A stretch of DNA of 28,345 bases from Geobacter sp. Lineage in GTDB: Bacteria; Desulfobacterota; Desulfuromonadia; Geobacterales; Geobacteraceae. A program made the translations under genes and the position numbers. Below are positions 7,354-15,241 of this stretch, one piece after another. The stretch covers positions 1-28,345 of the forward strand of contig DNJC01000100.1 in the NCBI GenBank assembly GCA_003490025.1, given 5' to 3'. Under the pieces are notes generated by a model. The model was not told the origin of the DNA and made no database searches. It worked only from the letters and a program-made list of their open reading frames with translations. How positions within the stretch are numbered: position 1 is the first letter of the stretch; each line of letters begins with the position of its first letter.

Positions 7354-8148
7354 CTGTTTGCAAAATACGCTGTGACTCATTCGAAGCAGCGATCCCACCT
7401 TCACCATCTGTTTCCCGCATTTTTCCGGCAGCGAAGACGCAAAAGCGGCAACGAGATGCTGTATCAGTTCTTCTCCAGTGACTGATCGACATGGCGCAGA
7501 GATTGTGATCGCCCAATTTGAGCCTGTGAAATTTCAGCACCTCCGCTCCCGCAACGACTTAAAGACTTAAAAGGCCCGTTCGCATTTTCATCAAGTTTGG
7601 CTAGCTCTCCCATGGTCCGCCACGGTAGAATTTGCGAATCCCGGAGGAGGAAGTTCGAATTTCTCCCGTGTTTGCCGGCTTATACGAAATCCGACAACGA
7701 CTTTTCCGATTGTCGGGCTTTTTTACGGCTAGGATGCCTGTCGCCCCACTGACGGCTGATGTTCTTTAATTAATAAAAGCATCTTGTCTTCCTCGGTTGC
7801 CTGCGAACCTGACACGCTGAACACCCCATTTCAACACCATTTCTTGCTTCCCTTCATCTGTATTCCAGTGCTGGCGAAACTGGCGCAAAATCGGTTTGTT
7901 GGGGTCGGATTTCTTTACAGTGAACTGTCGGAAAACTTAATACTTTTGCCTTGCGTGAAGGGGCCCAATTCCGCATCCCATTGAAAATACAGATGCTGAA
8001 ATCTTGGTAGACTGCTTGCAACAATTGCTGGTCGGGGTTATGGTTTTGCAAAAAAAAGGAGGGGAGAAGGGTCGCAACAGGCACATCATCGGGCGTAGTA
8101 ACTACCAGTGGATACAGCTGACTCACTTTGGAGAAAGGAGAGGAAGCC
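7354..8148. other. Intergenic region between the PLP enzyme and the cytochrome gene
   Basis: No convincing gene is seen. The region is less GC-rich than its surroundings. It contains a tRNA-like but unfoldable stretch around 7600-7680 (a TTCGAAT loop near 7654), the orphan terminator at 7691-7724, and a 12-nt dyad ACAGTGAACTGT at 7917-7928. Open frames of 115-118 codons here, on the minus strand, either overlap known genes or match nothing. Promoters for the divergent PLP and cytochrome genes must lie here, but no clear -35/-10 pair stands out. Confidence 0.5.
7691..7724 (+). terminator. Orphan Rho-independent terminator
   Basis: CCGACAA (7691-7697) pairs exactly with TTGTCGG (7710-7716) across a 12-nt loop and is followed by GC and six T residues (7719-7724). 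The T run gives it a plus-strand direction, but no plus-strand gene precedes it: the nearest upstream gene is on the minus strand and divergent. A short non-coding transcript or a lost gene upstream is implied. Confidence 0.65.
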
Positions 8149-8934
8149 ATGAACACGAATACGGTATTGGCCGCTCTGAGTTTAGTTGCCGTGACAATCA
8201 CGATGTCCTTCGCAGGAACGGAACCAAGGACCGGGGTTCAGGATTCGGTCCACGACATGACGAAGTACGGTACGCTGGCGGGCGGCGACCCGGAGGCGCA
8301 GCAGGAAAGGGTCTGCTCATACTGCCATACCCCGCACCACGCCATCGTTGACGGAAGCGATTACCTCCCTCTCTGGTCGCACACCCTTACCAAGACCACG
8401 TTCACCCCCTACAAATCGGGTACGCTGGATGCCAAGATCGACGCCGCCAGCATGATGGAAGGGCCGAGCAAGCTCTGCATGAGCTGTCACGACGGAACCA
8501 TCGCCGTCGATACCCACTACTCTTTCACCGGCACCAAGATGCTGAACCAGGACGATTCCCTCTTCGGCACCGCCGGTGTCGGGGTCAACGGCGGACTGAA
8601 CAACGACCACCCCATCGGGTTCGTGTACGACGGCACCAGCAACCCCAACGGGATAGCGACCGGCCCCGCGGCCGGCGATCCCGACGTCTCCGCCCATATC
8701 GCGGGTAAGGACCCCTACGTCAGGAACGGCACCGCCACCTATATCGGAACCACGCTGAAAATCGAGGACCGTCTCTACCTCAGCGCCACGCAGGGGGGGA
8801 AGGGGATCATGACCTGCTCGACCTGCCACGACGTGCACAACAAGATCAACCAGGACGAGTCAGGCGCCACGAACTACCTGCTGCTGGCGTCGAACAAAGG
8901 CTCCAGCCTTTGCCTGAGCTGCCATATCAAGTAG
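8149..8934 (+). CDS. Secreted tetraheme c-type cytochrome
   Basis: A 261-aa periplasmic or outer-surface electron carrier. Residues 1-22 form a Sec signal peptide ending near SFA. Four CXXCH heme-attachment motifs are present: CSYCH (56-60), CMSCH (110-114), CSTCH (223-227) and CLSCH (255-259). They form two pairs, at the N-terminal half and the C-terminus, separated by about 110 residues without heme motifs. VCSYCHTPHHA at the first heme resembles a group of Geobacter-type cytochromes with doubled CXXCH domains. The ATG at 8149 has AAGGAGAGGA at 8135-8144; an upstream in-frame start at 8128 lacks such a site. It stands alone, with a terminator 32 nt after its stop. No partner porin or reductase is nearby, so its redox partner is unknown. 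Confidence 0.9.
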   Translation: MNTNTVLAALSLVAVTITMSFAGTEPRTGVQDSVHDMTKYGTLAGGDPEAQQERVCSYCHTPHHAIVDGSDYLPLWSHTLTKTTFTPYKSGTLDAKIDAASMMEGPSKLCMSCHDGTIAVDTHYSFTGTKMLNQDDSLFGTAGVGVNGGLNNDHPIGFVYDGTSNPNGIATGPAAGDPDVSAHIAGKDPYVRNGTATYIGTTLKIEDRLYLSATQGGKGIMTCSTCHDVHNKINQDESGATNYLLLASNKGSSLCLSCHIK

Positions 8935-8965
8935 TGCGTCGAATGACAGTCGCGGAAGATGCAGG

Positions 8966-8997
8966 GGGGCCGGGTCGAAAAACCTGAGCCCCTTTTT
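8966..8997 (+). terminator. Rho-independent terminator of the cytochrome gene
   Basis: GGGGCCGGGT (8966-8975) pairs with ACCTGAGCCCC (8982-8992), giving ten pairs with one bulged A, and TTTTT follows (8993-8997). It starts 32 nt after the cytochrome stop codon. Confidence 0.75.
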
Positions 8998-9049
8998 CAG
9001 TGCAGTGGCATCCCCTCCCCTCAAATTAAGCCTTAAGAAAAACAGGCCA

Positions 9050-9290
9050 TAGCCGATTAGCCCTCTTTACAGGTTGAAATAATTGTATCAGACGGCGTAA
9101 TGCCTATATGGCGGCTATTGACCACATGCTTCGAGACAGATCCGACTGAAGCAGCTGTATCCCTGCAACGTCTCGTCCTGCTATCCACACGCCTTGAGAG
9201 TAAATCCCGTGCCGAAGACACCCATCCCCCTCCTGACCTCCCCCTTGAAGGGGGAGGGACGTGAGGCGGAAGATCGTCGCTAATCGGCTA
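9050..9290. repeat. 241-bp intergenic segment bounded by 12-bp perfect inverted repeats
   Basis: TAGCCGATTAGC at 9050-9061 is exactly reversed as GCTAATCGGCTA at 9279-9290. The segment has no significant open frame and contains the C/G palindrome at 9237-9257. Together with 8998-9049 it is the main content of the roughly 410-nt gap between the cytochrome gene and the next CDS. Terminal inverted repeats of this size could mark a small non-autonomous mobile element, but I see no flanking target-site duplication. Confidence 0.4.
9237..9257. repeat. C/G palindrome, intergenic repeat family copy 1
   Basis: CCTCCCCCTT and AAGGGGGAGG flank a central G, a perfect 21-nt dyad. Similar palindromes occur at 24515-24537 and 28286-28306, always between genes. 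Confidence 0.6.
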
Positions 9291-9318
9291 ATTTAATGGC
9301 AGTGACCCCGTCCCTCCC
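9289..9318 (+). repeat. 30-nt dispersed repeat, copy A
   Basis: Matches the reverse complement of 28300-28329 at 27 of 30 positions; the core is GGCAGTGACCCCG. It directly precedes the Shine-Dalgarno of the next gene and contains an in-frame ATG at 9296, which for this reason I do not take as the true start. Confidence 0.6.
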
Positions 9319-9346
9319 ACTTCGCTTCATACAAGGATCTGCGCCC

Positions 9347-10657
9347 ATGCTGCTGCGTCTGATACTGCCGTTAATCACGCTGGCGTTTCTGTGGCCTTGC
9401 CTCCCCGCTCCCGCCCGTGCCGACGGCGAGCGGGCGCATGTGGCGTACACCGGGGTCTACCTGATGGGGAACGCCAGGACGAAAGGGAACTTTCCCGTCT
9501 ATCTCCGGAACCAGCGGGCGCTGCGGGACGCCCTGCGCGTGGAGATGAAGAGGGTGGACGAGCAGGGGCTCCTCCCTTTCAAGCTGATATTCGACACGGA
9601 CATGGAGGAGGTCAAGCTCCGCCTGGACAACACGCTTTCCCTGGCGTTGGTGGTCGTGAGGGATGACGTCGGTGCCGAGAGTTTCAACGCGGCCGGGACG
9701 CAGATCAACAAGACCATCGTCAACGTGGGGATCACGGCGATCCTCTACGACACCAGGATGATAAACGGGCAGGACCGGAACACGGTGGTGTTCTCGTTCC
9801 CCCTGGTGGGGTATGCGCAACGCCTGGACGGGGAGAAAAAATGCAGCGACGCGGAGATCGACTCCCTGTTCATCGGGAGCGCCGTGACCGCGCTGCGGGA
9901 AAACATCGTGCAGCGGCTCGCCAGGGTGACCCTTTCCGACATTTTCGGCACGGTCACGCAGGCGTCCGCAGCCGCGGCGACGGTCGACCTGGGAGCCACC
10001 AGCGGCCTCGAGGAGGGGCAGAGGGTCTATTTCCTCGCAGCGGGGAAAAAGGTCGCTGCCGGAACGATCGTGAAGCTGGGCAAGAAGAGCGCTGTGGTCG
10101 AGGTGCCGAACGGGTTCGCGCCAAGGCCCGGGATGAAGGTGAGGGCGACCAACATGCGTGCCTCATCGGAGGAGACCTTCCAGGTGGTCGAGGTCCGGGT
10201 GAGTTCCAGGAAGGCGGCGAAGCTGTTCCCGCAGGAGGTGATCGGTCCCCAGGCGGCGCAGTGGTTCTCCAACTTCCTGACCGACCGCGGCGGGAAGGTC
10301 GTGCTCCCCTCGCGGGTGGGAGGGGAATGGGATCAGAGCGCCACGGGGACGGCGTTCACCCTCGTGGACCGGGGGGGACTCGAGCACCGGTTCGAGCTGC
10401 CACCCCCCAGGTACCCCGTCTCGCTGGACCTGACCGGGGTAAGCAGCAAGGTGACCGAAAGCAACGACGTGAACGACGTCTGCATGTTCAAGGTGTGGCT
10501 GAAGGTCAGCATCCCCGCCATGAAGTACGAAAAGGAGTTCAACGCCTTCAGCTCGAAGACCCTCGTGAAGGGGGTGCAGAGCTTCGAGGAGAAGAACGAG
10601 CTGTTCGACCTGCTGTACCAGTTGACGGCGAAAGCCGCCAGGGAGGCTGAAATATGA
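9347..10657 (+). CDS. Secreted protein with a FlgT-C-like beta-barrel region, function unknown
   Basis: 436 aa. Residues 1-25 form a signal peptide (hydrophobic 2-20, cleavage near ARA-DG), so the protein is exported. Residues about 196-268 (SDIFGTVTQ to GMKVRA) look like the small SH3-like barrel found at the C-terminus of the flagellar H-ring protein FlgT: the region alternates short strands and has the GLEEGQRVYF and PRPGMKVRA turns. The rest is not recognised. The start at 9347 has AAGGA at 9333-9337 and gives a clean signal peptide, whereas the in-frame ATG at 9296 lies in a dispersed repeat. It shares an ATGA overlap with the next gene, whose product resembles the N-terminal domain of FlgT, so the pair may be a split FlgT-like module. 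No flagellar genes are in the window, so a flagellar role is not supported. Confidence 0.6.
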   Translation: MLLRLILPLITLAFLWPCLPAPARADGERAHVAYTGVYLMGNARTKGNFPVYLRNQRALRDALRVEMKRVDEQGLLPFKLIFDTDMEEVKLRLDNTLSLALVVVRDDVGAESFNAAGTQINKTIVNVGITAILYDTRMINGQDRNTVVFSFPLVGYAQRLDGEKKCSDAEIDSLFIGSAVTALRENIVQRLARVTLSDIFGTVTQASAAAATVDLGATSGLEEGQRVYFLAAGKKVAAGTIVKLGKKSAVVEVPNGFAPRPGMKVRATNMRASSEETFQVVEVRVSSRKAAKLFPQEVIGPQAAQWFSNFLTDRGGKVVLPSRVGGEWDQSATGTAFTLVDRGGLEHRFELPPPRYPVSLDLTGVSSKVTESNDVNDVCMFKVWLKVSIPAMKYEKEFNAFSSKTLVKGVQSFEEKNELFDLLYQLTAKAAREAEI

Positions 10658-11907
10658 GACGCGTGGTGTTGCAGGTACTGTTTCTTGTCGTTTCGTTCCT
10701 TGCCTTTTGCGCAGAGGCGACAGCCGCCCAGTCGGTGAGCGCGGTCGGGCAGGCGGAGATCGTCGGCTCAAACAGGGATGGCGCGCGCAGCACCGCCCTC
10801 ACCAACGCCTTCAGGGATGCGGTGGAAAAGGGGATCGGCGTCTGGGTGCAAAGCCAGACGGAAGTAAAGGACGCCGCCCTGGTGCGGGACCAGATACTGA
10901 CCCGGGCGGAGGGATACGTGACCGAACACGAGATCCTCAAGGAGAAGGTCGAGGGGAACGTGCTGGTGGTGACCATCAAGGCGACCGTCGCCGTCGACAA
11001 AATCGGCGCGGACATACGTTCGCTGGTGGCAAGGGTGTCCGGGTCCATGGGGAACCCCTCCATCGCGTTTGTCCTCACCACCTGGGAGAGGCGCGGCGAG
11101 AATGGGGCGTCGAGCGACCCCTCGGTTGTCGAGGAATCCGGCAGCAGGGCCGGAAAGGACGGCTCCCTGGCCAAGATCGACGAGGAAATCTGGAAGAAAT
11201 ACCCGGACATGACCATAAACGACTCCTTCCAGCAGGAGTTTCTCGCCAAGAATTTCGACCTGATGGCGACCGATCAGGCGCGGCAGATCGCCGTGGCGGA
11301 ATCCCTCGCCAAGAGTTCGGTCGACCCCAACGACCGGAAGGCGGTGCGTCAATCGGCGGCCAAAGAGGGGGCCAGCTACGTCGCCAGGGGGGAAATCCGC
11401 ATCCTCGGTTCCGGCGTGTCGGAAGCGACCGGCAACCTGGAGGTGAAGACCCAGATAGGGGTGGAGGTCATAGAAGTCGGCTCGGGCGACGTGGTCGGCT
11501 CCTACACCAACACCATGACCGCTGCGAGCGGCAACGCCGGCGAGGCCCGGATGCAGTCGATCAAGAAAAACGCCGTCCTCGCCGCGCGCACCCTGGCCGG
11601 ACAGACCGTCGACGTCTGGCAGAAAAGGTCGCTAAACGGCAGGCAGTACAGCATAGAGGTGCGCAACATCAGGAGCGTCAGGTCGCAGCAGCTCCCGATC
11701 CTCTCCGCCATCAAGGGGCTGGCCCAGATAACGAGCCAGACCAACTCCGACAAGAGCACCCTCCTGGTGAAGGTGGTGTTCAAGGGGGACAAGGAGGCGC
11801 TCGGGACGGGGATACTGGAGGCGGTCGGCTCGAAACCGGGATTCTCCGAGGCGGAGTTCGACGGACCCTCCAACGAGGACGGCAAGATACTCTTCACGTT
11901 CAAATAG
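10654..11907 (+). CDS. Secreted protein with FlgT N-terminal-like domain
   Basis: 417 aa with a signal peptide at 1-25 (cleavage near ATAA-QS). Residues 27-118 follow the pattern of the FlgT N-terminal domain: AVGQAEIVG, the ARSTALTNAFRDAVEKGIGV helix, an EGYV turn, and a final strand ending in VTIKATVAVD. Residues about 130-270 (IAFVLTTWE to GEIRILG) may be a second alpha/beta domain of the type seen in FlgT and CsgG-like periplasmic proteins. The C-terminal third is not recognised. The start codon overlaps the stop of the preceding gene (ATGA) and the next gene follows after 34 nt, so the three are probably one transcript. This domain is found in many non-flagellar exported proteins, so a cell-envelope role is as far as the sequence goes. 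Confidence 0.65.
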   Translation: MRRVVLQVLFLVVSFLAFCAEATAAQSVSAVGQAEIVGSNRDGARSTALTNAFRDAVEKGIGVWVQSQTEVKDAALVRDQILTRAEGYVTEHEILKEKVEGNVLVVTIKATVAVDKIGADIRSLVARVSGSMGNPSIAFVLTTWERRGENGASSDPSVVEESGSRAGKDGSLAKIDEEIWKKYPDMTINDSFQQEFLAKNFDLMATDQARQIAVAESLAKSSVDPNDRKAVRQSAAKEGASYVARGEIRILGSGVSEATGNLEVKTQIGVEVIEVGSGDVVGSYTNTMTAASGNAGEARMQSIKKNAVLAARTLAGQTVDVWQKRSLNGRQYSIEVRNIRSVRSQQLPILSAIKGLAQITSQTNSDKSTLLVKVVFKGDKEALGTGILEAVGSKPGFSEAEFDGPSNEDGKILFTFK

Positions 11908-11941
11908 CCGGTATGGCAAACGACACCAAGGGAGGGAGAGC

Positions 11942-12655
11942 ATGAGAGGGACTATCGGTCTGGCGGTATGCGCGGGGATGTTGATGGCTGGTGTGCAGGC
12001 GTACGGCTGGGGGCTTCCCGGCGTCGGCTCGTTATTCCCCAAGGAGAGCGGGGCCAAGGTCGACGTGGGCGCGCTGACGGTCAGGGAGGCCGTCCTGAAG
12101 GTACGGGTGAACATGGCGACGGTCAGCCTGGCGAGCGGGCTGATCGAGGTGCAGAAGGCGTGCGGCAAGGCGACCGAGGCGGCCAGACTTGAGGCTGCGC
12201 TGGCGGAGGCGAAGAAGAACCCGTCCGACATCGAGGGGACCAAGAAGCTCTGCGCCGAGGTCAACAACGCCAGCGCTGCCATGAACCGGGTCGACCTGGA
12301 CGCGACCATGAACAAGGACGAGGCGCGCCTGCGTCTCGGGAAGTCGCTTCTGTACCTCGGGGTGGGGTCGCTGCTGGACCTGCAGGCCTCCAACGACGCC
12401 AGGAGTCTGGTCGGCGACATCACCGGCAGCCTGAAAGCGGTGCAGGCCTCACCGGCAACCTACGGCCTGTCGGCGGCGGTGAACCTGACCTCGGGGCTCA
12501 GCACGGCGAAGTTCGTCGCGGAGACGGTCCCGGGACAGCTCACCTCCATCTCGCAGCTGACCAGGGGGCTTGTGAAGTACGCGGAAACCAACAAGATCGA
12601 GATCCCCTCCAGGAGCGAGCAGGAGAAGATGGCGGCGGCGATGGAGAAGGAGTAG
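11942..12655 (+). CDS. Small secreted alpha-helical protein, function unknown
   Basis: 237 aa. Residues 1-20 form a signal peptide (MRGTIGLAVCAGMLMAGVQA). The mature part is rich in Ala, Lys, Glu and Leu with few aromatic residues, suggesting a mostly helical periplasmic protein. Two cysteines (C54 in KACGKA and C79 in KKLCAEV) could form a disulfide. I do not recognise a family. It has a strong Shine-Dalgarno (GGGAGGGAGAG) and is the third gene of the unit starting at 9347, so it probably works with the two FlgT-like proteins. A 13-bp GC hairpin follows the stop codon. Confidence 0.65.
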   Translation: MRGTIGLAVCAGMLMAGVQAYGWGLPGVGSLFPKESGAKVDVGALTVREAVLKVRVNMATVSLASGLIEVQKACGKATEAARLEAALAEAKKNPSDIEGTKKLCAEVNNASAAMNRVDLDATMNKDEARLRLGKSLLYLGVGSLLDLQASNDARSLVGDITGSLKAVQASPATYGLSAAVNLTSGLSTAKFVAETVPGQLTSISQLTRGLVKYAETNKIEIPSRSEQEKMAAAMEKE

Positions 12656-12662
12656 CGGGATT

Positions 12663-12692
12663 CCCCACCGGCGGCAGCCGCCGCCGGTGGGG
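12663..12692. terminator. Very stable GC hairpin at the end of the three-gene unit
   Basis: CCCCACCGGCGGC (12663-12675) pairs perfectly with 12680-12692 over a 4-nt loop: 13 G-C-rich pairs, seven nt after the stop. No T run follows on either strand, so it is not a standard intrinsic terminator. It may act in Rho-dependent termination or as a 3'-end stabiliser. Confidence 0.5.
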
Positions 12693-13149
12693 GGGGGCGT
12701 CTGTACCATGCCGATTCATTTCATGCCGACTTCCCGCCTCTCCAGCCAACCGTCCTACCTCTCAGCCGCCGATAGTGTCACAGCGCACGACATAAATCCC
12801 CGAAGTCTAATATTAACAGTCATTAACCTGCCGGCCGGGCGCAATTGCATAGCTATTGCCCTATGATACCCTTGGACGAAGGTCCGTCGTCCCTGTCTTT
12901 CCCAGATATTGAGAAAAAGCTTTTGCGGATAGGCAAATCAGCCGATACAGCAAAAGCAAGTTTCATACAGAGAAATGGTCCGCTGTAACATATTAACCGT
13001 TGACAATAAGAATAAAATATTAAATTATTCCCGCTCTTGATGATTCCATTGTCCGTCTAATCGGTCGGATCTCTTTCCTGCCGTCGGGGTGGCAATGCGG
13101 ACCGGTGGGGGGAGCGCTTTTGCAGCTTCGCGGGAACCAAGGAGAAGAC
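12693..13149. other. Intergenic region upstream of the TonB-YfiR operon
   Basis: No gene is seen. The second half is AT-rich, unlike its neighbours. It contains a 6-bp hairpin GGACGA/TCGTCC (12874-12892), the promoter candidate at 13000-13028, and about 120 nt of 5' leader. I looked for a c-di-GMP (GEMM) or cobalamin riboswitch and found no core motif. Confidence 0.5.
13000..13028 (+). promoter_or_regulatory. Candidate sigma-70-type promoter of the five-gene operon
   Basis: A perfect TTGACA at 13000-13005 is followed after 17 nt by AATTAT (13023-13028) in an AT-rich stretch, about 120 nt ahead of the first start codon. The -35 is exact and the -10 is weak, which would suit an activated promoter. 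Confidence 0.45.
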
Positions 13150-15228
13150 GTGAAACGTGCACTGAAGAAGACCCGGAAGAGATGCGTTTGTGGCCTGCAG
13201 CTTGGGACAGCGGCCCTTCTTGTCGCGCTGTCGGGGACCTCGCCGGTATCGGCGCTCGAACGGCCGGAAGAAACCCGGCAGCCGGACCTGGCCGAGATGG
13301 ACCTTGAGCAGCTGACGAACCTCAAGGTCGAGAAGGTGTACGGGGTTTCCAAGTTCGAGCAGGTGGTGACGGAGGCCCCCGCCTCCGTCTCGGTGGTGAC
13401 GGCCGAGGAGATCAAGCGCTACGGCTGGCGCACCCTGGCGGACGTGCTGAGGGCGAGCCGCGGGTTCTTCGCCAGCTACGACCGCAACTACAGCTATATC
13501 GGGACGCGGGGCTTCAACCGCCCCGGGGACTACAACTCCAGGGTGCTCCTCCTGGTCGACGGACACCAGATCAACGACCTCATCTACGAAACGGCGGCCA
13601 TCGGGACCGAGTTCATCCTGGACCTTGCCCTGATCGACCATATCGAGATCATCCGCGGACCGAGCTCCTCGCTCTACGGCGCGGGCGCCTTCTTCGGCGT
13701 CATCAACGTCATCTCCCGCAGCGGCGGCAGTCTCGACGGGTGGGAGGTTTCCGGCGCCGCGGGAAGCCAGCGAACCGGCGCGGGGCGCCTGAGCTACGGC
13801 AAGGAGTTGAGCGGAGGGGGAGAGTTCCTCGTCTCCGGCACGGGGTACACAAGCCGCGGCAATGACCGCCTCTTCTACCCGGAGTTCAACGACCCCGCCA
13901 CCAACAACGGGATCGCCTCGGACATGGACCGCGACCGTAGCTACTCCCTCTTCGGTTCCGGAAGTCTCGGCGACTTCACGCTCTCCGGCGCCCTCGTGTC
14001 ACGGGACAAGAGGATACCGACCGCCTCGTTCGGCACCGTCTTCAACGACCCCCGCACCCACTCGATCGACAAGCGGGAGTACCTCGACCTCAAGTACGAC
14101 AAGGCGATCGACGGCACCAGCGTGACCGCCAGGCTCTTCTACGACGAGTACCGCTACCGTGGCGAGTTCACCTACGAGACGACCGGCGACGACCCCTCCT
14201 TCTACCCCGCGACCTACGTGAACCGGGACGAGCACCTGGCCCGCTGGTGGGGAGCGGAGGTCCAGGCGAGCCGCCAGATCCTGTCGCGCCTGCACCTGAC
14301 AGTCGGGGCCCTGTTCCGCGACAACTTCCAGCAGCAGCTCCCCAACTTCGACCTGGTTCAGGACGGGCGCCGCCTGAACAACAGCCACAGCAACCTCTTC
14401 TGGGCCGGGTACGGCCAGGGGGAGCTGAGGTTCTCGGACCGGCTGATCCTGAACGCGGGGGTGCGCTACGACCATTACCAGACCTTCGGAGCCGCCACGA
14501 GCCCGAGGGTGGCCCTCATCTTCATCCCGGTGGAGAAGAGCATCTTCAAGCTGGTCTACGGCGAGGCGTTCCGGGCTCCCAACGCCTATGAACTCTACTA
14601 CAACGACGTCTTCAACAGCATCGAGCCGAACGCGTCGCTACGGCCCGAGACCATCACCACCTACGAGGTCATCTACGAGCAGTACTACGGCGACAAGGTA
14701 CGCACCAGCCTGAGCCTGTTCCAGAACATCATCGACGACCTGATCAGCTACCAGGACGTGTCGGCGACGCAGGTGGCCTTCCGGAACGTGGACCGGGTCA
14801 AGGCCGTGGGGGGGGACTTCGGGGTCGAAAGCCACTGGAGCAGCGGGGTCCAGGCGAGGGCGAGCTACAGCTTCGTCTCGGCCAAGGACGAGATGACCCA
14901 CCAGCACCTGGACTACTCACCCCGCCACCTGGCCAAGGTGAACCTGACCGCGCCGGTCTACCGGAAGCTGGTCTTCGGGGGAATCGAACTGCAGGGGACG
15001 GCCAGGCGCGAATTCAGCCACAACGGCGTCGCCGCCGCCGCGGGGGGGTACGTCATCGCCAACGCCACGCTCTTCAGCACCGGCATCATCCCGTCGCTGG
15101 AGGGGTCGTTCTCCGTGTACAACCTCCTGGACAAGCGCTTCGACGAACCGGCAACCACGGACCACCTGCAGAGCGTGATCCCGCAGGACGGGCGCACCTT
15201 CAGGGCCCAGCTTGCCTACCGCTTCTAA
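13150..15228 (+). CDS. TonB-dependent outer membrane receptor
   Basis: 692 aa. A signal peptide covers residues 1-35, with a very basic n-region (KRALKKTRKR) and a cut near SALE. The plug domain spans about 70-190: APASVSVVTAEEI, the GTRGFN turn (118-123), VLLLVDG (132-138) and IEIIRGPSSSLYGAGA (165-180). A 22-strand-type beta-barrel follows, ending in Phe (AQLAYRF), the usual outer-membrane assembly signal. The start is GTG at 13150 with AAGGAG at 13139-13144; an earlier in-frame GTG at 13105 has no such site. The substrate cannot be told from sequence: no siderophore or cobalamin signature is seen. Its position directly before a YfiR-family gene and a diguanylate cyclase suggests it senses or delivers a signal rather than only feeding the cell. 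Confidence 0.9.
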   Translation: MKRALKKTRKRCVCGLQLGTAALLVALSGTSPVSALERPEETRQPDLAEMDLEQLTNLKVEKVYGVSKFEQVVTEAPASVSVVTAEEIKRYGWRTLADVLRASRGFFASYDRNYSYIGTRGFNRPGDYNSRVLLLVDGHQINDLIYETAAIGTEFILDLALIDHIEIIRGPSSSLYGAGAFFGVINVISRSGGSLDGWEVSGAAGSQRTGAGRLSYGKELSGGGEFLVSGTGYTSRGNDRLFYPEFNDPATNNGIASDMDRDRSYSLFGSGSLGDFTLSGALVSRDKRIPTASFGTVFNDPRTHSIDKREYLDLKYDKAIDGTSVTARLFYDEYRYRGEFTYETTGDDPSFYPATYVNRDEHLARWWGAEVQASRQILSRLHLTVGALFRDNFQQQLPNFDLVQDGRRLNNSHSNLFWAGYGQGELRFSDRLILNAGVRYDHYQTFGAATSPRVALIFIPVEKSIFKLVYGEAFRAPNAYELYYNDVFNSIEPNASLRPETITTYEVIYEQYYGDKVRTSLSLFQNIIDDLISYQDVSATQVAFRNVDRVKAVGGDFGVESHWSSGVQARASYSFVSAKDEMTHQHLDYSPRHLAKVNLTAPVYRKLVFGGIELQGTARREFSHNGVAAAAGGYVIANATLFSTGIIPSLEGSFSVYNLLDKRFDEPATTDHLQSVIPQDGRTFRAQLAYRF

Positions 15229-15241
15229 GGAGAAGAATCTG
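15227..15241 (+). promoter_or_regulatory. Shine-Dalgarno that points to a CTG start for the YfiR-like gene
   Basis: AAGGAG at 15227-15232, overlapping the last base of the TonB receptor's stop codon, is followed after 6 nt by an in-frame CTG (15239-15241). No ATG or GTG lies at this distance. The first in-frame ATG (15293) has no ribosome site and would cut the signal peptide short; a TTG at 15212 lies upstream of the site. Confidence 0.5.

Noticed and set aside
7436..7453. GACGCAAAAGCGGCAACG, similar to part of the GEMM c-di-GMP riboswitch core
   Set aside because: The other conserved blocks of GEMM are missing around it, and no plus-strand gene follows within range.
5808..7481. 557-codon plus-strand open frame opposite the PLP enzyme
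   Set aside because: It is antisense to a clear PLP enzyme with active-site motifs and has no recognisable domain.
7184..7540. 118-codon minus-strand open frame overlapping the start of the PLP enzyme
   Set aside because: Shares its 3' part with the PLP coding region in another frame; no domain or ribosome site.
7600..7680. Possible tRNA gene
   Set aside because: The T-stem pairs poorly, no acceptor stem or anticodon arm forms, and there is no CCA-type end; kept only as a low-confidence finding.
7854..8201. 115-codon minus-strand open frame before the cytochrome gene
   Set aside because: It overlaps the cytochrome start and signal peptide, lacks a ribosome site and matches no family I know; at most a relic.
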